In this document: positions 8,033 to 16,223 of the stretch, in pieces | Numbering within the stretch: the stretch's first letter is position 1 | Layout: each line of letters begins with the position of its first letter | Origin: Aurantimonas marianensis | GTDB lineage: Bacteria > Pseudomonadota > Alphaproteobacteria > Rhizobiales > Rhizobiaceae | DNA: 47,396 nt | Direction of reading: 5' to 3' | Assembly (NCBI RefSeq): GCF_024195285.1 | Contig: NZ_JALHBS010000002.1 | Span: 1 to 47,396, forward strand | Translations under genes and position numbers: made by a program | Notes under the pieces: model-generated | The model's input: only the letters and a program-made list of their open reading frames with translations | Told to the model about the DNA's origin: nothing | Databases searched by the model: none

Positions 8033-8563
8033 ATGACGAAACCGAAGGGAACAATCGTGATCCAACTCACCATCAACGGTGCCGAGCATCGACTCGACAT
8101 CGATGTCCGGACGACACTGCTCGATGCGTTGCGCAACCACCTCGAACTGACCGGTACCAAGAAGGGATGCGACCATGGCCAGTGCGGCGCCTGCACCGTC
8201 CTTGTCAACGGCCGCCGGGTCAACTCCTGTCTGACGCTCGCCGTCATGCACGAAGGGGACGAGATCACGACCATCGAAGGCCTCGGTGCTCCCGGGAATC
8301 TGCATCCCATGCAGGAAAGCTTCCTGCATCACGACGGTTTCCAGTGCGGCTATTGCACGCCGGGGCAGATCGTCTCCGCTGTCGGCATGCTCGACGAGGT
8401 GAAGGACGGATGGCCGAGCCATGTCAGCAACGGCGTTGAAAACGCGCCGGACCTGACCGACGCGGAAATCTCGGAGCGGATGAGCGGTAATCTGTGCCGA
8501 TGCTCCTGCTACCCGAATATTGTCGACGCCATCCGCCACGTCCATTCGGAGGCGGGCGAATGA
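8033..8563 (+). CDS. Aldehyde oxidoreductase 2Fe-2S subunit (PaoA/YagT-like)
   Basis: A 176-residue ferredoxin-type subunit of a molybdenum hydroxylase. The plant-type 2Fe-2S cluster is held by [11 protein letters not shown] plus a Cys about 20 residues on; the second cluster by CGYCTPGQ and CRCSCYPN. It passes electrons from the molybdenum subunit to the FAD subunit. I see no TAT signal, unlike periplasmic PaoA of E. coli. The ATG at 8033 is used here, but the GTG at 8057 has a better ribosome site (AGGGA, six bases away) and would give a protein starting MIQLTING. It overlaps the next gene by four bases. Confidence 0.9.
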   Translation: MTKPKGTIVIQLTINGAEHRLDIDVRTTLLDALRNHLELTGTKKGCDHGQCGACTVLVNGRRVNSCLTLAVMHEGDEITTIEGLGAPGNLHPMQESFLHHDGFQCGYCTPGQIVSAVGMLDEVKDGWPSHVSNGVENAPDLTDAEISERMSGNLCRCSCYPNIVDAIRHVHSEAGE

Positions 8564-9552
8564 AACCTTTCGACTACATTCGGGCGGAACAGACCGGCGG
8601 CGCGACGCACGCGGCAGCCGGTGGAGACGCCGCCTTCATCGCCGGGGGCACCAACCTCCTCGACCTGATGAAACTCGAGGTCATGGCGCCCGCCAAGGTC
8701 GTCGACATCAACCGACTGGATCTTGACGGGATCACCGTGACGGATGACGGCGGATTGCGCATCGGCGCCCTCGTCACCAACAGCGACCTGGCGGCCGATC
8801 CCCGCGTGCGGCGGGACTACGCGGTACTGTCGCGGGCACTGCTCGCGGGGGCAAGTGGGCAGCTCCGCAACAAGGCCACCACCGGTGGCAATCTCCTGCA
8901 GCGGACGCGCTGCAACTATTTCTATGACACTGCCACACCATGCAACAAGCGCGAGCCGGGCTCCGGCTGCGGCGCGATCGGCGGCTTCAACCGCATCCAT
9001 GCGATCCTCGGCGCCAGCGAACGCTGCATCGCCACGCATCCGAGCGACATGGCGGTGGCAATGCGCGCGCTTGGCGCCGAGGTGAATCTGGAGGCACCCG
9101 GCGGCGCCACCCGCACCCTGCCGCTCGGCGCCTTTTATCGCTTGCCCGGCGACACGCCGCAGGTGGAGACCACGCTTGAACCCGGCGAATTGATCACCGC
9201 CGTGGTGTTGCCCAAACCCGTGGGCGGCTGCCATCTCTACCGCAAGGTGCGCGATCGCGCCTCGTATGCTTTCGCGCTGGTCTCGGTCGCCGCGATCGTG
9301 CGCATGGATGGGGGGCGGATCGGCGAGGCTTCGCTCGCCTTCGGCGGCCTCGCGCCGATGCCCTGGCGCAATCTCGAAGTCGAGAAGCTGCTCCAGGCGG
9401 AGGCCCCGTCGGAGGCGTTGTTCGACCGAGCCGCCGACGCGTTGCTTCGCGATGCGAAGGGCCATGGCCACAACGACTTCAAGATACCGCTGGCCCGCAG
9501 CACGCTCAAGGCGGTGCTCGCCGAGGCCACCGCGACAGGAGACGCCGCATGA
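8560..9552 (+). CDS. Aldehyde oxidoreductase FAD subunit with extra Fe-S site (PaoB/YagS-like)
   Basis: A 330-residue FAD-binding subunit of the CO-dehydrogenase/xanthine-oxidase type. FAD contacts are [13 protein letters not shown] and [15 protein letters not shown]. Four cysteines at 118, 128, 137 and 156 match those that hold an additional 4Fe-4S cluster in PaoB of E. coli, so this belongs to the PaoABC branch rather than to ordinary xanthine dehydrogenase. It couples by overlap to both neighbours (ATGA on each side). The likely electron acceptor is a ferredoxin or quinone-linked carrier, not shown by sequence. Confidence 0.88.
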   Translation: MKPFDYIRAEQTGGATHAAAGGDAAFIAGGTNLLDLMKLEVMAPAKVVDINRLDLDGITVTDDGGLRIGALVTNSDLAADPRVRRDYAVLSRALLAGASGQLRNKATTGGNLLQRTRCNYFYDTATPCNKREPGSGCGAIGGFNRIHAILGASERCIATHPSDMAVAMRALGAEVNLEAPGGATRTLPLGAFYRLPGDTPQVETTLEPGELITAVVLPKPVGGCHLYRKVRDRASYAFALVSVAAIVRMDGGRIGEASLAFGGLAPMPWRNLEVEKLLQAEAPSEALFDRAADALLRDAKGHGHNDFKIPLARSTLKAVLAEATATGDAA

Positions 9553-11768
9553 GCGCATATTTGAAGATGGACGAGGTCGATCGCCGTCACCGTTTGGACG
9601 ATATGGTTCAGGGTGTGATCGGCCAGCCGCTCGACCGCCCCGAGGGGCCGCTCAAGGTCTCCGGCCGGGCGCCCTACGCGCATGAATGGCATCCGGAGGG
9701 CATGGCGCACGGCGTGCTGGTACGCGCGACGATCGCCCGCGGCAGGCTGAGCGGCATGGATACGGAGGCGGTTACGGCGATGCCGGGCGTCCTCGCGGTC
9801 CTGACCGGCGACAAGTTCCTGCGTAATCCGGCCCAGGGCACCGCTGACGAAGCGCCGGTCCAGGGTGCGTCCGACATTGCCTATTTCGGCCAGCCGGTCG
9901 CGCTCGTCGTTGCCGAGACATTCGAGCAGGCCCGACACGGCGCGCAGGCGCTCAAGCTGACGCTGGAGACGGGCGCCGACCCGGTGATCGACGCCGAAGC
10001 CGAAGGCGTCTCGCTGGAGACGCCGAAGAAGAAGCAGCTCGAGCAAGGCGATCTTGACCGCGCCATGGCCGAGGCAGCGTTCACCGTGGACGAGATTTAC
10101 CGCACGCCAAGCCACAACAGCGCCGCGATGGAACCGCACGCCTCGGTCGCGGTCTGGGACGGCGACACACTGCTTCTACGTGGCAGCTACCAGATGCTGA
10201 AATACAACCGCAATGAGCTGGCCGACTCGCTGGGCATCGAGCCCGAGAAAGTGCGCATTCTGTCGCCCTATGTCGGCGGCGGCTTCGGGTCGAAGCTCGG
10301 CATCGCCCCGGAGGCGGTCGCCGCGGCGCTTGGCGCCAAGGAGGTCGGACGTCCCGTGTCGGTGGCGCTCACCCGCCAGCAGGTGTTCGAGACGACGATG
10401 CGTCGCTCGGAAACGCGCCAGCGCGTCCGCCTTGCCGCCGACGCCGACGGTCGGCTGACGGGGATTTCGCATGAAAGCCTGGTCTCGAATCTGCCCGACG
10501 AAGTGTTCTCCGAGCCCGTGGCGCAGGCGACGCATTTTCTCTACCGCGGCGAGAACCGGCGCATCGTGCACCAGATCGCGCGGCTGAACCGGACCTGTGC
10601 GGGCTCCGTGCGCGCGCCGGGCGAGGCAGTGGGGGTGACCATCATTGAGACGGCGATGGACGAGTTGGCGGTCGCCACGGGCCTTGATCCGGTGGAGTTG
10701 CGGCTGCGGAACATTCCCGATCGCGATCCCGAAAAGGACATCCCGTTCTCGTCGCACACGCTTGCGGAAGCGCTGAAGGAAGGCGCGCGCCGTTTCGGGT
10801 GGGACAATCGCCAGACGGAGCCCGGCAGCCGGCGCGAGGGCGAGTGGCTGATCGGCATGGGCATGGCGTCGGCCGTGCGGGTCAACATGTTGGCCGAAAG
10901 CGAGGCGCGAGTGCGGCTCGATCCCGACGGTACCGCCAAGGTCGAGACGGACATGACCGACATCGGTACCGGCACCTATGCCATCCTCACCCAGATTGCC
11001 GCCGAGATGCTCGGCCTGCCGGTCGACAATGTCACGACGATCCTCGGCGACACCGAGCTGCCGCCGGCGTCCGGCTCCGGTGGCTCCTGGGGGGCGATGT
11101 CGAGCGGCACTTCGGTGTTTCTCGCCTGCGAGGAACTGCGTCGTCAGATTTGCGCCCGGTTCGACTGCGCCGAGGACGATCTGACACTGAAGGACGGGCG
11201 CGCCATCGCCGGCAACCGGGCGGTGCCGCTGGCCGAACTGCTCGACGGGGAAAGCCTTGTGGCAGAGGGCCATGTCGAGCCCGGCAAGACTAGCAAGGCG
11301 GTGCGCCAGTCCACGTTCGGCTCGCATTTCGCCGAGGTAGCCGTCAACGCCGTGACCGGCGAAACGCGAGTGCGGCGGATGCTCGGGGTCTTTGCCGCGG
11401 GGCGGATTCTCAACGAGAAGACAGCTCGCTCCCAGTGCCTGGGCGGCATGACCTTCGGCATCGGTATGGCGCTGACCGAGGATCTCGTTCCCGATCCCCG
11501 TGACGGCCACATCGTCAATCGCGACTTCGCGGAATACCATCTTCCGGTGAATGCGGACGTGCCGCAGCAGGAGGTGCATTTCCTGGAAGAGCGCGACCCC
11601 TGGGCCAATCCGCTCGGCGCCAAGGGCATCGGCGAGCTGAGCATCTGCGGTTCGGCGGCGGCCATCAACAACGCGATCTACAACGCCTGCGGCGTTCGCG
11701 TCCGCGACTATCCGGCAACCTTGGACAAGGTGCTGGCCGGAATGTCCGCCGATCTCCCTGCGGGGTAA
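9549..11768 (+). CDS. Aldehyde oxidoreductase molybdopterin subunit (PaoC/YagR-like)
   Basis: A 739-residue molybdenum-cofactor subunit, full length for PaoC. Molybdopterin-binding stretches include [18 protein letters not shown], and GSGGSWG. The catalytic base Glu696 is in GAKGIGE near the C-terminus. The family oxidises aldehydes, often aromatic ones, to acids. In this neighbourhood a role in clearing aldehydes is reasonable, but formaldehyde itself is not a known good substrate of PaoC. The XdhC-like maturation gene that often follows is absent; the next gene is convergent and unrelated. Confidence 0.9.
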   Translation: MSAYLKMDEVDRRHRLDDMVQGVIGQPLDRPEGPLKVSGRAPYAHEWHPEGMAHGVLVRATIARGRLSGMDTEAVTAMPGVLAVLTGDKFLRNPAQGTADEAPVQGASDIAYFGQPVALVVAETFEQARHGAQALKLTLETGADPVIDAEAEGVSLETPKKKQLEQGDLDRAMAEAAFTVDEIYRTPSHNSAAMEPHASVAVWDGDTLLLRGSYQMLKYNRNELADSLGIEPEKVRILSPYVGGGFGSKLGIAPEAVAAALGAKEVGRPVSVALTRQQVFETTMRRSETRQRVRLAADADGRLTGISHESLVSNLPDEVFSEPVAQATHFLYRGENRRIVHQIARLNRTCAGSVRAPGEAVGVTIIETAMDELAVATGLDPVELRLRNIPDRDPEKDIPFSSHTLAEALKEGARRFGWDNRQTEPGSRREGEWLIGMGMASAVRVNMLAESEARVRLDPDGTAKVETDMTDIGTGTYAILTQIAAEMLGLPVDNVTTILGDTELPPASGSGGSWGAMSSGTSVFLACEELRRQICARFDCAEDDLTLKDGRAIAGNRAVPLAELLDGESLVAEGHVEPGKTSKAVRQSTFGSHFAEVAVNAVTGETRVRRMLGVFAAGRILNEKTARSQCLGGMTFGIGMALTEDLVPDPRDGHIVNRDFAEYHLPVNADVPQQEVHFLEERDPWANPLGAKGIGELSICGSAAAINNAIYNACGVRVRDYPATLDKVLAGMSADLPAG

Positions 11769-11794
11769 GCGGATGCAATGGGGCAGGCGATAGT

Positions 11795-11813
11795 CCCCCC
11801 CGGGGGGGGGGGG
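11795..11813. repeat. C7-G12 homopolymer palindrome
   Basis: Seven C are followed directly by twelve G, in the gap between two convergent gene ends. The tract is self-complementary over 14 bases. It is a likely site of slippage in replication and of sequencing or assembly length error. Confidence 0.85.
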
Positions 11814-11819
11814 CGGCGA

Positions 11820-11848
11820 GGCCGGCGCCGTTTTCACGCACGCCGGCC
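11820..11848. terminator. Hairpin between convergent genes
   Basis: GGCCGGCG at 11820-11827 pairs with CGCCGGCC at 11841-11848 around a 13-base loop that contains TTTT. It lies between the molybdenum subunit gene and the aerolysin-like gene, so it could terminate transcription from either side. Confidence 0.4.
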
Positions 11849-11859
11849 CGGACCTCTAC

Positions 11860-13218
11860 TCAGGCGATAATGGCCGCTTTGGCGCCGGCGACGATCGGTT
11901 CGGCGGTCGTGGCGATGATGGGCGACAGGAAGCGTGATTCCGCCTGATAGCTGTAGGCGTCCGTGGCCGGATCATACTCCAGGATCTGGCTCTGCAGCGT
12001 GCCCTGATAGGTGAAGGCGAGCTCACCGGGCGGGACGGTGAAATTGATCGTCTCGGAAGTCTCCTTCGAATATTGCTCGGTGAAGGAGATCGAAAAGCCG
12101 ACTGTCACCTTGCCCTTCACCAGCACGATCCCGGCCTCGAATTCGGCGCCGATGCTGATCTCCTGCGTGCTGGAGAAAGAAAAGCCGGTGGTGACGCTCT
12201 TGGCGTAGCTGGACGTCGCCTTGGAGCGGGTATTGTCGATGCTGCCGATATTCTGAAGATCCGGCGCGAACATCACGATGACCTGCGCCTTCTGCGAGGT
12301 GGCGACCAGGGGCAGGCTCTTGCGGAAGGTGGTGCCGTTGGCGGGCGGGCGCTGATCGTAGATCTCGACAGTGGTGTCCCGGGCGGGGATGCCGCCGACC
12401 AGATAGCCGCGACCGCCGAAGGATCTGCCCTTGAAATGCGCCTGGGCGGCGGCGAGGTCGGCTTGCATGGTGGCAAGGTCGCTGTAGAGCACGGCGCGGG
12501 CCGTCACGTCGAGCGTCGTGTCGTGCTTGACGGCCTGCTTCTTGTGCTTGTAGTCCTTGATCATCAGGTGCCAGTCGACGCCGAGCACCCCGATCGCATC
12601 GGCCTCCTTCGTGTTCGGATCGTAGCCCTCGACCAGGAAGATGACGCGACTGTCCTTCTTGTCGTAGTCCCGGGCCTGAGCGTCGTCGAGCGGGCTGATC
12701 GCGTTGGAGAACACCGACTCGATCGAGCCCTTGTCCAAGCCCTTGACCAGGGCCGAGGACGCGGTGGTGGCGAGATTGGCGAAGGCGCTCTTGATCGACT
12801 CCACAGAATCATACCGCCGTTTGAAATTCTCCGCATCGGTCGTGCCGGTGAAGCTGGGACGATTGGCGTGCAGCCAGTCGAAATGTTCCTGGTAGACGAG
12901 ATATTCCAGATCCGCCGCGTAGCCCAGCGCGGTGCTGCTCGGCATCCAATTTCCGACGGAGGATTCGACGAAATCGCCCAGCATGCCTTCCAGCGGCTTT
13001 TCGCTCTTCGCCGCCGGCTTGAGGATGCTGTAGGTCTCGACGGCGCCGTTAGGAATGCTGGCTAGAACGTCCTTGATGTATTCCTTCAGAAACGACGGAT
13101 CCGTGTATTCGCAATTCAAGCCGATATTATGAAGTTGCTTCTTCAATTCCTCAGGCGTCAGCGCCGTCGGCGTTGCCGGATCCAAATCGATCTTGATCGT
13201 CTTTTGGGGGATGGGCAT
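11860..13218 (-). CDS. Orphan protein with aerolysin/ETX-MTX2-like beta-pore region
   Basis: A 452-residue protein I do not recognise as a whole. Residues about 330-405 alternate polar and hydrophobic residues and are rich in Ser/Thr: SSYAKSVTTGFSFSS, ISIGAEFEAGIVLVKGK, VTVGFSISFTEQYSKETSE, INFTVPPGE. This is the pattern of the stem hairpin and surrounding sheet of aerolysin-type and ETX/MTX2 pore-forming proteins. The N-terminal 320 residues are soluble-looking with no known domain that I can name. No signal peptide is visible. It stands alone with a good ribosome site (GGAAG). Its 5' end is much less GC-rich than its neighbours (about 42% over 13081-13140 by hand count), which suggests transfer. 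A role in toxicity or cell-cell antagonism is inference. Confidence 0.6.
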   Translation of the reverse strand: MPIPQKTIKIDLDPATPTALTPEELKKQLHNIGLNCEYTDPSFLKEYIKDVLASIPNGAVETYSILKPAAKSEKPLEGMLGDFVESSVGNWMPSSTALGYAADLEYLVYQEHFDWLHANRPSFTGTTDAENFKRRYDSVESIKSAFANLATTASSALVKGLDKGSIESVFSNAISPLDDAQARDYDKKDSRVIFLVEGYDPNTKEADAIGVLGVDWHLMIKDYKHKKQAVKHDTTLDVTARAVLYSDLATMQADLAAAQAHFKGRSFGGRGYLVGGIPARDTTVEIYDQRPPANGTTFRKSLPLVATSQKAQVIVMFAPDLQNIGSIDNTRSKATSSYAKSVTTGFSFSSTQEISIGAEFEAGIVLVKGKVTVGFSISFTEQYSKETSETINFTVPPGELAFTYQGTLQSQILEYDPATDAYSYQAESRFLSPIIATTAEPIVAGAKAAIIA

Positions 13219-13517
13219 CGGGGCTTCCTTTCATGACAAAGCAATGAAGCGGAAAGGCCGGCACGCAGCGCCGGGAAAAGGCGCGACAGGGAGTGCGGGC
13301 AGCAGTAAGTCTGCTGCAACCATGACGTTTGGTCAATATTTAAATACAATTTTACGTTGTAGTACGGATGGGTGCGAGAATCCCGTTCGTTTTCAGGTAA
13401 TTATCTCGCATCGCTTGGCTGGCGGTGCGGCGTCCCTGGGAGGCCGGGATTTGGCGGCTGCGGCGTGATGGCCCGGAGTGGCAGTCGCCGTTTGATTGCG
13501 GCGAGCGCCGGATTGGC
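13219..13517. other. AT-rich intergenic region upstream of aerolysin-like gene
   Basis: These 299 bases lie between the start of the aerolysin-like gene and the end of mfnF. The stretch 13330-13362 is strongly AT-rich for this DNA and includes the palindrome TATTTAAATA at 13337-13346. The 60 bases from 13321 are about 37% GC by hand count. The patch probably holds the promoter of the aerolysin-like gene, but I could not fix convincing -35 and -10 boxes. The short readings in it do not resemble genes. Confidence 0.5.
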
Positions 13518-14546
13518 TCAGCCGCGGCTTTCGGCCAACAGCGCCAGAGCCGCCGCCGGCGCGGCGCGGCAGATGTCGTCGCGCATGTCGCCCGGGCAAT
13601 CGAACAGATCGGAGAAGTCGACGACGCCGCGGTCGAGGCGGGCTGCGAGGCGCCGCAGCACGGGCCGACCGGCGCCGGCGACGACCACAGGCGCGTCGTC
13701 GCTCAGATCCTCGCGCGACAACACCTGCAGCGCCGCGTCGTGGATGTGCCGCATCTGCGCCTCGGCAAAGGCGTGGGCAAGCCATTCCCAGGCGCCGTCC
13801 CCGGCCTCCGCGGCATCCATTCCGACCATGCGGGCCAGCCGCCGGCGTGAAGCATCGATCGTCTTTTCCTGATTGTCGGCGGCCGGATGCAGATCGTCGG
13901 CCTCGTCGAGTATGCCGATGACGCGCTGGACGTCGGCCATGGCGGCAAAATGCTCGTTCATCACCGGGATCGAGCGGCCGGCGAAGGGAACACGCTTTTC
14001 CACCGCCATGAGGGGGGTGCGGGTATAGCCCTGGTAGACGAGTTCGCCCTCGACGAGGCGATCGCGGTCGGTGAAGCCCCGGGCGCGGACCTGGCCATCG
14101 CTGACCGGCACGATGTCCGTCGTGGTCGAGCCCATGTCCAGAAACAGCGCCTCCTCGATCGAGGCGGCCGCCAGCGCCGCGCTCGCGTGCCAGTTCGCCG
14201 AGGCGATCTCGGCGGCATGGGCGCCGGCATCGCTCGTCGAGACGAAGCCCGCCGGGCCGGCATAGAGCGAGATGTCGCCGGACAAACGCTCGGTGAAGAC
14301 CCGGGTCAGATGCGCGACCCCCTCGGGCCGGGACGCGAATATGTCGGAGAGTTCCCCGGTCATGGTGATGGCGTGGCGATCGACGCCGGCCACCTCGGAA
14401 AAGATCTTGGCGAGAGCGGCATCGAGATGATCGAGGCCCTGCCAGATCGGACTTGGCTCCTGCCAGACCTTCAGGACGCGATCCCCGTCGGCCAGCGCCG
14501 CCTTCAAATGCGCGCCGCCGACATCCCACCCCAGCGTTCTCGTCAT
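13518..14546 (-). CDS. mfnF: MfnF-like hydantoinase/oxoprolinase family protein
   Basis: A 342-residue ASKHA-fold protein beginning TLGWDVGGAHLKAAL, with a phosphate-binding LFLDMGSTTTDIVPV in the middle and VVVAGAGRPVLRRLA near the end. This is the family long annotated as an H4MPT-linked C1-transfer protein (TIGR03123 type). The archaeal member MfnF joins the phosphorylated furan to glutamyl-tyramine in methanofuran synthesis. A corresponding step for the methylotroph carrier is likely. The ATG at 14546 has GGGAAG just upstream and is preferred to the GTG at 14561. It is divergent from the HisA-like gene, and the 73-base gap must hold both promoters. Confidence 0.82.
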   Translation of the reverse strand: MTRTLGWDVGGAHLKAALADGDRVLKVWQEPSPIWQGLDHLDAALAKIFSEVAGVDRHAITMTGELSDIFASRPEGVAHLTRVFTERLSGDISLYAGPAGFVSTSDAGAHAAEIASANWHASAALAAASIEEALFLDMGSTTTDIVPVSDGQVRARGFTDRDRLVEGELVYQGYTRTPLMAVEKRVPFAGRSIPVMNEHFAAMADVQRVIGILDEADDLHPAADNQEKTIDASRRRLARMVGMDAAEAGDGAWEWLAHAFAEAQMRHIHDAALQVLSREDLSDDAPVVVAGAGRPVLRRLAARLDRGVVDFSDLFDCPGDMRDDICRAAPAAALALLAESRG

Positions 14547-14619
14547 GCTCTTCCCGTCCACTTCTGATATGCGCCCTCCTATACCATCGAATGTTCACGC
14601 GACGCGACCCGGAGGGTTC

Positions 14620-15327
14620 ATGCGGATTATTCCCGTGCTCGATATCAAGAGCGGCCTTGTCGTGCGCGGCGTCATGGGCGATCGCCAAAACTACCGGCCG
14701 ATCGAAACACCGCTCAGCGCCAGCGCCGATCCGGTCGCGGTCGCCAAGGGGATGGCGGGACTGGGAACCTTCTCAGCTTTTTATGTTGCTGATCTCGACG
14801 CGATCGAGGGGCGGCCGGCGAACGCGGCCGCGCTCGCCGCGCTGAGCGCCGCCTTTCCGAAGACGGCGTTCTGGGTCGATGCCGGGCTGGAGACGGCGGC
14901 CGAGGCCGAACGCCTGCAACGGGCGCCGCGCCAGCACGCGGTGATGGGTACCGAATCGATCGTGGATGCGGCGGCGCTTGCGGCGCTTACCCGCCCGGAG
15001 CGGGTCATCCTGTCGCTGGATTTCAAGGGCGACGCGTTTCTGGGGCCGCCGGAGATTCTTCAGAATACGAACCACTGGCCCGACCGGGTGATCGTCATGA
15101 CGCTTTCGCGGGTCGGCAGCGGCGCCGGCCCGGACCTTGACCGTTTGGGCGCCATCGTCGCGCGCGCCGAGGGACGAGCTGTCTTTGCTGCCGGCGGGGT
15201 CAGGGGGCCGGAGGATGTCGAGGCGCTGGAACAGGCCGGTGTCGCCGGCGCGCTGGTGTCGACGGCGCTGCATGACGGGCGACTGTCGCCGGAGGTCTTG
15301 CGGCGTTTTGCCGATCGGGGGCAATGA
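14620..15327 (+). CDS. HisA-like TIM-barrel protein of the methylotrophy cluster
   Basis: A 235-residue beta/alpha-barrel resembling HisA/HisF: it opens with IIPVLDIKSGLVVRG, has a VADLDAIEG segment, and closes with the phosphate-binding AAGGVRGPEDVEALEQ. Members of this branch occur in H4MPT gene clusters of methylotrophs apart from the histidine operon, so a role in cofactor synthesis rather than histidine synthesis is likely. The isomerase-type reaction and substrate are unknown. GGAGGG lies just before the ATG. A perfect terminator begins at its stop codon, so it appears to be transcribed as a single gene. Confidence 0.78.
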   Translation: MRIIPVLDIKSGLVVRGVMGDRQNYRPIETPLSASADPVAVAKGMAGLGTFSAFYVADLDAIEGRPANAAALAALSAAFPKTAFWVDAGLETAAEAERLQRAPRQHAVMGTESIVDAAALAALTRPERVILSLDFKGDAFLGPPEILQNTNHWPDRVIVMTLSRVGSGAGPDLDRLGAIVARAEGRAVFAAGGVRGPEDVEALEQAGVAGALVSTALHDGRLSPEVLRRFADRGQ

Positions 15328-15351
15328 AAAGGGGCCGCTTGAGCCCCTTTT
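15327..15351. terminator. Intrinsic terminator, bidirectional form
   Basis: AAAAGGGGC at 15327-15335 pairs perfectly with GCCCCTTTT at 15343-15351 across a 7-base loop. The T run on the plus strand directly follows the HisA-like stop. On the minus strand the same element lies 119 bases past the fae stop and can serve there too. Confidence 0.85.
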
Positions 15352-15421
15352 CCTGTGGTTCGCTTCCTTGGAAGGCCGGTCTCTACTGGAAACCGAATTT
15401 GGCGGCCAATCGCCGGAGAAG

Positions 15422-15440
15422 GCCGGCGGGCATCGCCGGC
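15422..15440 (-). terminator. Hairpin downstream of fae
   Basis: GCCGGCG at 15422-15428 pairs with CGCCGGC at 15434-15440 across a 5-base loop, 30 bases past the fae stop. There is no T-tract after it on the minus strand. It may stabilise or end the abundant fae message together with the stronger terminator at 15327. Confidence 0.4.
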
Positions 15441-15469
15441 TTGTCGTCTTTTCCGGGATGGTTTCTTGT

Positions 15470-15979
15470 CTAAGTCCCGGCGAACGGGTGCGCCGCCGTG
15501 CCCTTCTTGGCCACGACTTCCTGCGCCGTCGGCGTGCCCTTGATGGCGCGCTCGATCGACTCCATTGTCGCCTGGTAGTTGTAGTCGCGGATCTTCGCGT
15601 CGTCCTCGGCTTCCCAGTGGATGAAGACGCCGACGCAGATGAACAGGTCGTCGGCCTCGGCGGCCGGGATGATCCCCTTTTCGACCGAGTCGGCGACGGC
15701 GCGCGCCACGGCGGTCTGGGCCGGGCCGAACATCTGGACGGCCTGCTTGGCGCCCTTGATGGTGACCTTGTTGAACATCACCGTGTTCGGCTTGCACGGA
15801 AGGTTCGGGGCCACCACCGCGAGCAGCGTGGTGAAGCCGTCCTTGTTGTTGGTCAGCGAGTTGCAGAACGCCGCCTCCGCGGCGCTGCCGCGCGGTCCGA
15901 TGATGAGGTCGATATGGGCGACTTCGTTGCCCTCGCCGACGAGCGATTCGCCGACCATTACCTTGTTGACGGTTGCCAT
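15470..15979 (-). CDS. fae: Formaldehyde-activating enzyme
   Basis: A 169-residue protein matching Fae over its entire length. Fae catalyses condensation of formaldehyde with H4MPT to methylene-H4MPT in the cytoplasm, the entry step of H4MPT-linked oxidation. Visible signatures are [17 protein letters not shown] (with the conserved catalytic His22), [14 protein letters not shown] and GVFIHWEA. The start follows GGAGGAATAGCTC, a strong ribosome site, as expected for a highly expressed enzyme. It lies on the same strand as the mtdB-mch operon but after 244 bases with hairpins, so it probably has its own promoter. Confidence 0.97.
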   Translation of the reverse strand: MATVNKVMVGESLVGEGNEVAHIDLIIGPRGSAAEAAFCNSLTNNKDGFTTLLAVVAPNLPCKPNTVMFNKVTIKGAKQAVQMFGPAQTAVARAVADSVEKGIIPAAEADDLFICVGVFIHWEAEDDAKIRDYNYQATMESIERAIKGTPTAQEVVAKKGTAAHPFAGT

Positions 15980-16114
15980 GAGCTATTCCTCCACAAATAG
16001 TCTGCTAACTGGTCCGGCGTCCCCGCCGGCCCGGTTAAAGAACTTCCGATTCCCGAAAGGCAAACATCTCCACGCGCCTGGATTTAGGCCGCACGACCGT
16101 TCCTCCTCCCGGTC

Positions 16115-16135
16115 GCCGGACCCGACAGGTCCGGC
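16115..16135 (-). terminator. Hairpin between CitG-like gene and fae
   Basis: GCCGGACC at 16115-16122 pairs perfectly with GGTCCGGC at 16128-16135 with a 5-base loop. It is about 90 bases past the stop of the CitG-like gene and upstream of fae on the minus strand. It may end the mptG-mtdB-mch operon or attenuate reading into fae. Confidence 0.45.
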
Positions 16136-16158
16136 ATACGGCTATCCTTGTTGGCGGC

Positions 16159-16172
16159 GTCCCGCACGGGAC
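16159..16172 (-). other. GTCCCG-CA-CGGGAC inverted repeat
   Basis: Six-base arms flank two central bases, about 52 bases past the stop of the CitG-like gene. It may act with the neighbouring hairpin at 16115 in termination, or it may be a protein-binding palindrome upstream of fae. The sequence does not decide between these. Confidence 0.3.
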
Positions 16173-16223
16173 CGGTTAGCCAGATAGCAAAAGGGTCAAA
16201 GGCCCCCTATGAACGACAGTCAA

